From: Hoeflea_A sp040932035
GTDB lineage: Bacteria > Pseudomonadota > Alphaproteobacteria > Rhizobiales > Rhizobiaceae
Assembly (NCBI RefSeq): GCF_040932035.1
Contig: NZ_JBFRBB010000003.1
Coordinates: 496,001 to 560,000 of the forward strand
DNA: 64,000 nt
Direction: 5' to 3'
The notes below the pieces were generated by a model. The model worked only from the letters and a program-made list of their open reading frames with translations, was not told where the DNA came from and searched no databases. Made by a program: the position numbers and the translations under genes. Below, one piece after another: positions 60,509-64,000 of the stretch. Positions within the stretch are counted from its first letter, which is position 1; the number at the start of each line of letters is the position of its first letter.

Positions 60509-61690
60509 ATGACCGAAACCTATGCCAACACCACAATTCAGGGCTATCGCAGGGACAATGGACGCGTCGGCGTGCGCAATCATGTTGTCATTCTGCCGCT
60601 CGACGACATTTCCAATGCGGCCAGCGAGGCCGTTGCCAACAATATCAAGGGCACGCTTGCGATACCGCACGCCTATGGCCGGCTTCAGTTCGGCGAGGAT
60701 CTTGAACTGCACTTTCGCACCTTGATCGGTACGGGAAGCAACCCGAATGTCGCCGCCTGTGTGGTGATCGGCATCGAACCTTCCTGGACCAAACGGGTCG
60801 TCGACGGAATCGCCGAAACCGGCAAGCCGGTCGTCGGGTTTTCTATCGAGCAAAATGGTGATCTCAAAACCATCATGGATGCCTCGCGGGCGGCCAAGGA
60901 CATGGTGCACTATGCAAGCGAGCTTCAGCGCGAAGCGTGCTCCCTGTCCGAGCTGTGGATTTCGACCAAATGCGGCGAAAGCGACACGACAACCGGCCTT
61001 GGCTCATGCCCGACGGTCGGCAACATGTATGACAAGCTGCTTCCTGAGGGAATCTACGGCTGTTTCGGAGAGACGTCCGAGATAACAGGCGCCGAACATA
61101 TCTGCCAGAAACGGGCGATCAACACGGATGTCGGCGAGCGCTGGTACAAGATGTGGAAGGCCTATCAGGACGAAGTGATCTTCGCACACCAGACCGATGA
61201 CCTTTCCGACAGCCAGCCGACAAAGGGCAATATCGAGGGTGGGCTGACAACCATCGAAGAAAAAGCCCTCGGCAATCTTGAGAAAATCGGCCGGACCTCG
61301 CAGTTCATCGACATTCTGGAGCCGGCCGAGCAGCCGAAATCCGGCAAAGGGCTCTATTTCATGGACAGTTCCTCGGCCGCGGCCGAATGCGTGACGCTGA
61401 TGGCGGCCGGCGGCTACGTGGTTCACACCTTTCCGACGGGGCAGGGCAATGTAATCGGAAATCCCATCGTCCCGGTTATTAAAATCACCGCCAATCCGCG
61501 CACCGTCCGCACGATGAGTGAACATGTCGATGTGGATGTGTCGGGCATACTGCGCCGGGAAATGACGGTGGATGAGGCGGGCGATCTGCTGATTGACATG
61601 GTATGCCGCACGGCGAATGGCCGAAACACGGCAGCGGAAGCTCTCGGACATCGCGAATTTTCAATGACCAAACTCTATCGAAGTGCATGA
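60509..61690 (+). CDS. suyB: (R)-sulfolactate sulfo-lyase, large subunit
   Basis: 393 residues from the ATG at 60509. It has the UxaA/galactarate dehydratase C-terminal fold: IQGYRRDNGRVGVRNHVVILPLDDISNAA, CGESDTTTGLGSCPTVGNMYDKL, TEITGAEH-like SEITGAEHICQKRA, GNIEGGLTTIEEKALGNLEK, MDSSSAAAECVTLMAAGG and FPTGQGNVIGNPIVPVIKIT. Cysteines in these motifs presumably bind an iron or Fe-S centre. It is the last gene before a strong hairpin. No sulfite exporter or sulfite dehydrogenase follows within the window. Confidence 0.92.
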   Translation: MTETYANTTIQGYRRDNGRVGVRNHVVILPLDDISNAASEAVANNIKGTLAIPHAYGRLQFGEDLELHFRTLIGTGSNPNVAACVVIGIEPSWTKRVVDGIAETGKPVVGFSIEQNGDLKTIMDASRAAKDMVHYASELQREACSLSELWISTKCGESDTTTGLGSCPTVGNMYDKLLPEGIYGCFGETSEITGAEHICQKRAINTDVGERWYKMWKAYQDEVIFAHQTDDLSDSQPTKGNIEGGLTTIEEKALGNLEKIGRTSQFIDILEPAEQPKSGKGLYFMDSSSAAAECVTLMAAGGYVVHTFPTGQGNVIGNPIVPVIKITANPRTVRTMSEHVDVDVSGILRREMTVDEAGDLLIDMVCRTANGRNTAAEALGHREFSMTKLYRSA

Positions 61691-61699
61691 TCGAGCATC

Positions 61700-61728
61700 G
61701 GGGACGGTTTGCGCAACAAGCCGTCCCC
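61700..61728. terminator. Terminator hairpin after suyB
   Basis: GGGGACGGTTT / AAGCCGTCCCC, an 11-bp stem with one G-U pair and loop GCGCAAC, 9 bases after suyB, followed by ATTGTCTAG. It also faces the end of the convergent ddaH gene, so it may serve both. Confidence 0.7.
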
Positions 61729-61765
61729 ATTGTCTAGAGTTATTCCAAATAAGTCCGCGCTCTTT

Positions 61766-62548
61766 CTAGAACCGCAGAGACAGGCAGGACATACCGCCAT
61801 CGAGCTTTGCGCATTCGGTGTTGTTGATCTCCACCAGCTCAAAACCGGCGTTGGACAACATTTCGGCAGTGCGCGGAAATCCGGCCGGCATGATCACCAA
61901 CTGGTTGAACCGTATTGAATTGGCCGCCGCCTCTTCGCCTTCGGTCGTGTTCAACACCCGGTAGCCTTCGAAGCATCCCGAGGCCTCAAGACGTCTGGTC
62001 GAAAGTACAGTTTCGGCGTCGAGAAGCGAGCAGTCGGTCTTGAAATGAAGCACGCCTTCGGGAGTAAACACTTCGCGCAGTTTGTATCCCCAGTCGGAAA
62101 CGACCGCGGCAAGTTCCGCCACACCGGCGGCATCCGTCCGTTCCGAGCGGCCAACCAATATCTCGTGACCGGTCACCAGAATATCGCCGCCGTCGATGAA
62201 ACCGGGTCCATCGATTTTGCGGATGTCTTCAAAACAATCGCGCAAAACCGGTTCCATATGGTCCACCTCGCCAGCGCGCGAAGCCGCGCCCGGGCGCATC
62301 AGAACCGCCCCTTGCGGAAGGCAAAGCGCCGTGTCCTCGACAAAGACCGCATCAGGAAATTCGTTGAGTGGGGGCAATTCGACCACTTCTGCTCCGGTGC
62401 TCTTCAGCGCTGCGACATATGCCGCATGATCCCGCAGCATCTGGTCAAGATCGGGGGTTCCGATATCCCTGGCACGCAGTCCGCTTACGATACTGGCAGC
62501 GGGTCGGCGGGTAATCGCACGGGTGAAATTGTAGCTATGATCGGTCAC
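61766..62548 (-). CDS. ddaH: Dimethylarginine dimethylaminohydrolase
   Basis: 260 residues. The family's active-site set is present: EFPDAVFVEDTALCLPQGA near residue 65, GGDILVTGHEILVGRSERTD near 120, LHFKTDCSLLDAETVL with the catalytic His, and the C-terminal Cys255 in GGMSCLSLRF. It hydrolyses N-omega-methylated arginines to citrulline and methylamines. An arginine-deiminase-like activity on a related guanidine is the alternative. It is followed 15 bases away by a keto-acid decarboxylase in the same direction, suggesting (methyl)arginine catabolism. Confidence 0.9.
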   Translation of the reverse strand: MTDHSYNFTRAITRRPAASIVSGLRARDIGTPDLDQMLRDHAAYVAALKSTGAEVVELPPLNEFPDAVFVEDTALCLPQGAVLMRPGAASRAGEVDHMEPVLRDCFEDIRKIDGPGFIDGGDILVTGHEILVGRSERTDAAGVAELAAVVSDWGYKLREVFTPEGVLHFKTDCSLLDAETVLSTRRLEASGCFEGYRVLNTTEGEEAAANSIRFNQLVIMPAGFPRTAEMLSNAGFELVEINNTECAKLDGGMSCLSLRF

Positions 62549-62563
62549 GGGGTCCTCGTGCAG

Positions 62564-64000
62564 TCAGGATGTAAACGGAAAATCGGAAGCGTCGATCTCG
62601 ACAATCGAAGGCCGGGTCTCCGACATTGCGTTCCGCAGCGCCTCGGCTATTTCTTTGGCTTCGGTTCCACAGCGGCGGAAGGGGATGCCGCAGGAGGCGG
62701 CGACCGCTGAAAAATCGGGCGGCGTCGGATCGCACCCAATGACGGTCACATCGGCGGCCTTCATCCAGGTGGCGATTTCCCGATAACCGTGATTGTTCCA
62801 GATGACGAAGGTAATCGGCAGGTTTTCATCGACCGCTACCATCAGCTCCGGCAGCGTGAACTGAGCCCCGCCATCGCCTGTAATGCACAACACAGGAGCC
62901 TTCGGCTCTGCGAGTGCAGCGCCGATCGCCGCCGGAATGCCATAGCCAAGCGCGCCATATCCTGTGGCGGCATTGAACCAGCCGCCAGGCCGGTCGTGGT
63001 CGTAATAAAGATTGCCGGCGTAGATGAGCTGCGTGGAATCCCCGACCATGATTGCGCCTGGCACCGCTTCGCGTATCGTATCCAGAAGCTGCACCAGTGT
63101 GCGCATTTCCGGGCCGATTTCATCGAATGCCTTTTGGCGCGTTTCCTCGGCGCGTTGGGTGCCGGTGCCGTCATTCCCGGAATTTGCCGCCAGCAACTCC
63201 AGAAGTGACCGTATTGTCGAGCCGGCATCGGCGCGCAGTGCCAGTGTCGCCCCGTAGCTCTGTAACTGCCATGGGCAAATATCAACGCGGATCAATGACT
63301 TCATCGGTGCGATCGACCCGGTTGCGTTAACGTCGTAATCGGTCTGGCCCAGCTCCGTGCCAAGAGCAAGAACGACATCCGCATCTTCAATCAGCTTTCG
63401 CACGGCCTCCAAGCTCGGGCTGGCCGGTACGCACAGCCGGTGGCGGTGCATCATGCCGCGCGCGTTGGCCGTCAGCACCACGGGCGCGTCAAGGCGCTCG
63501 GCAAGAGCCTGCAGATCGGCGTTCGAGCCGCGTGCGCCTCCACCTGCAAGAATGACCGGGGCCTTTGCGGATTGGAGCAATTCAGCGGCCCTTGCAAGAT
63601 CGTCGTCGCTGGCCTGGGGCGGAGAGGTTTCAGCCGCCGGAGCGATCGGTTGCGCATATTCGAACCTTGCAACGTCGAGCGGAATTTCGATATGCGCCGG
63701 CCCGGGACGCGCTGTGGCAAATTGCGTGAATACCTTGTCGAGCAGGGGTGTAAGGTCATCCTGGTCTTCAACGCGGTCGGAGGTGATTGCAACACTGCTG
63801 GCAACGGCCCGCTGATCCGGCAGTTCGTGAAGGAGACCCAGTCCCTTTCCGAGATTTGGCAGGGCGTTCACGCCCGACAGCACCAGCATCGGAACACTAT
63901 CGGCGCGGGCCTGTGCCATCGGGGTCAGCGTGTTGGTAAGCCCGGGCCCGGTGATGACAAGGGCAACCCCCGGTTTGCCGGATATACGCGCGTAGCCGTC
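62564..64000 (-). CDS. ThDP-dependent decarboxylase, AruI-like (5' truncated)
   Basis: The frame is open to the window edge: 478 residues are visible and the N-terminus lies beyond 64000. The first visible residues, DGYARISGKPGVALVITGPGLTN, are the middle of the ThDP enzyme N-domain. MAQARADSVPMLVLSGVN and LHELPDQRAVASSV are typical of the 5-guanidino-2-oxopentanoate decarboxylase (AruI) group. The ThDP-Mg motif is GDGGAQFTLPEL...WNNHGY in the C-domain. It would decarboxylate the 2-oxo acid from arginine transamination, consistent with ddaH downstream. An acetolactate-synthase activity cannot be excluded without the missing part. Confidence 0.8.
   Translation of the reverse strand, partial: DGYARISGKPGVALVITGPGLTNTLTPMAQARADSVPMLVLSGVNALPNLGKGLGLLHELPDQRAVASSVAITSDRVEDQDDLTPLLDKVFTQFATARPGPAHIEIPLDVARFEYAQPIAPAAETSPPQASDDDLARAAELLQSAKAPVILAGGGARGSNADLQALAERLDAPVVLTANARGMMHRHRLCVPASPSLEAVRKLIEDADVVLALGTELGQTDYDVNATGSIAPMKSLIRVDICPWQLQSYGATLALRADAGSTIRSLLELLAANSGNDGTGTQRAEETRQKAFDEIGPEMRTLVQLLDTIREAVPGAIMVGDSTQLIYAGNLYYDHDRPGGWFNAATGYGALGYGIPAAIGAALAEPKAPVLCITGDGGAQFTLPELMVAVDENLPITFVIWNNHGYREIATWMKAADVTVIGCDPTPPDFSAVAASCGIPFRRCGTEAKEIAEALRNAMSETRPSIVEIDASDFPFTS

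Noticed and set aside
60208..61690. Altronate dehydratase (uxaA) split into two genes
   Set aside because: SuyA and SuyB are the two-gene form of this family, and the cluster has sulfonate and no hexuronate genes.
1..64000. Prophage, integrase, IS element, tRNA or rRNA
   Set aside because: No transposase, integrase or phage protein motif and no tRNA or rRNA-like sequence was recognised while reading both strands.

Overview
The window is gene-dense, GC-rich DNA from an alphaproteobacterium, probably a marine or plant-associated member of the Hyphomicrobiales or Rhodobacterales. This rests on gene content (dimethylglycine-type demethylation, TRAP and LIV transporters, dihydroxypropanesulfonate and sulfolactate genes, IclR/AraC/LacI regulators) and codon style, not on a marker gene. 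No rRNA, tRNA, CRISPR array or insertion sequence was recognised.

Layout. (1) 1-6.9 kb: methylated-glycine catabolism: the end of a DgcA-like flavoenzyme, DgcB, an LRV/HEAT-like repeat protein, EtfB, EtfA and a GcvT-like folate-dependent demethylase. (2) 6.9-10.7 kb: a DMT exporter, a convergent ketopantoate-reductase-like / oxalate-CoA-ligase-like pair, and a decayed maleate-isomerase-like remnant. (3) 10.8-21.8 kb: a GT41 (O-GlcNAc-transferase-like) glycosyltransferase, a UDP-galactopyranose mutase, and a 7.66-kb gene for a 2551-residue protein made of about 319 Ser/Thr-rich octapeptides and nothing else. This is the most novel part of the window and may be a dedicated protein-glycosylation module with its giant acceptor. 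(4) 22-30 kb: an AraC regulator with an aldehyde dehydrogenase and a five-gene branched-chain-type ABC transporter plus a coniferyl-alcohol-dehydrogenase-like SDR; two matching 39-bp sites tie the unit together. (5) 30-37 kb: an IclR-controlled operon of an FGly sulfatase, a type III alkylsulfatase and a TAXI-TRAP transporter. (6) 37-41.3 kb: a second IclR gene and a ring-cleavage cluster (extradiol dioxygenase, FAH-family hydrolase, Rid protein, dehydrogenase). (7) 41.3-52.6 kb: a complete glycine-to-pyruvate unit: HTH-cupin regulator, glyA, lpd, Na+/glycine symporter, universal stress protein, gcvT, gcvH, gcvP, sdaA. (8) 52.6-61.7 kb: a LacI-controlled dihydroxypropanesulfonate (DHPS) operon: small membrane protein, DctPQM, HpsN-like dehydrogenase, two further dehydrogenases, SuyA and SuyB. 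(9) 61.8-64 kb: dimethylargininase and a truncated ThDP-dependent decarboxylase resembling 5-guanidino-2-oxopentanoate decarboxylase.

How they work together. Most of the window scavenges small organic N, S and C compounds. Methylated glycines feed glycine and one-carbon units into GcvTHP/GlyA/SdaA, and DHPS is oxidised to sulfolactate and split to pyruvate and sulfite. Sulfate esters and aromatic alcohols have their own uptake and regulators. Several operators are visible as palindromes or repeated sites: an IclR box used twice, a 31-bp palindrome, three phased LacI-type boxes and the paired AraC-type sites. Hairpins lie just after two transporter binding-protein genes.
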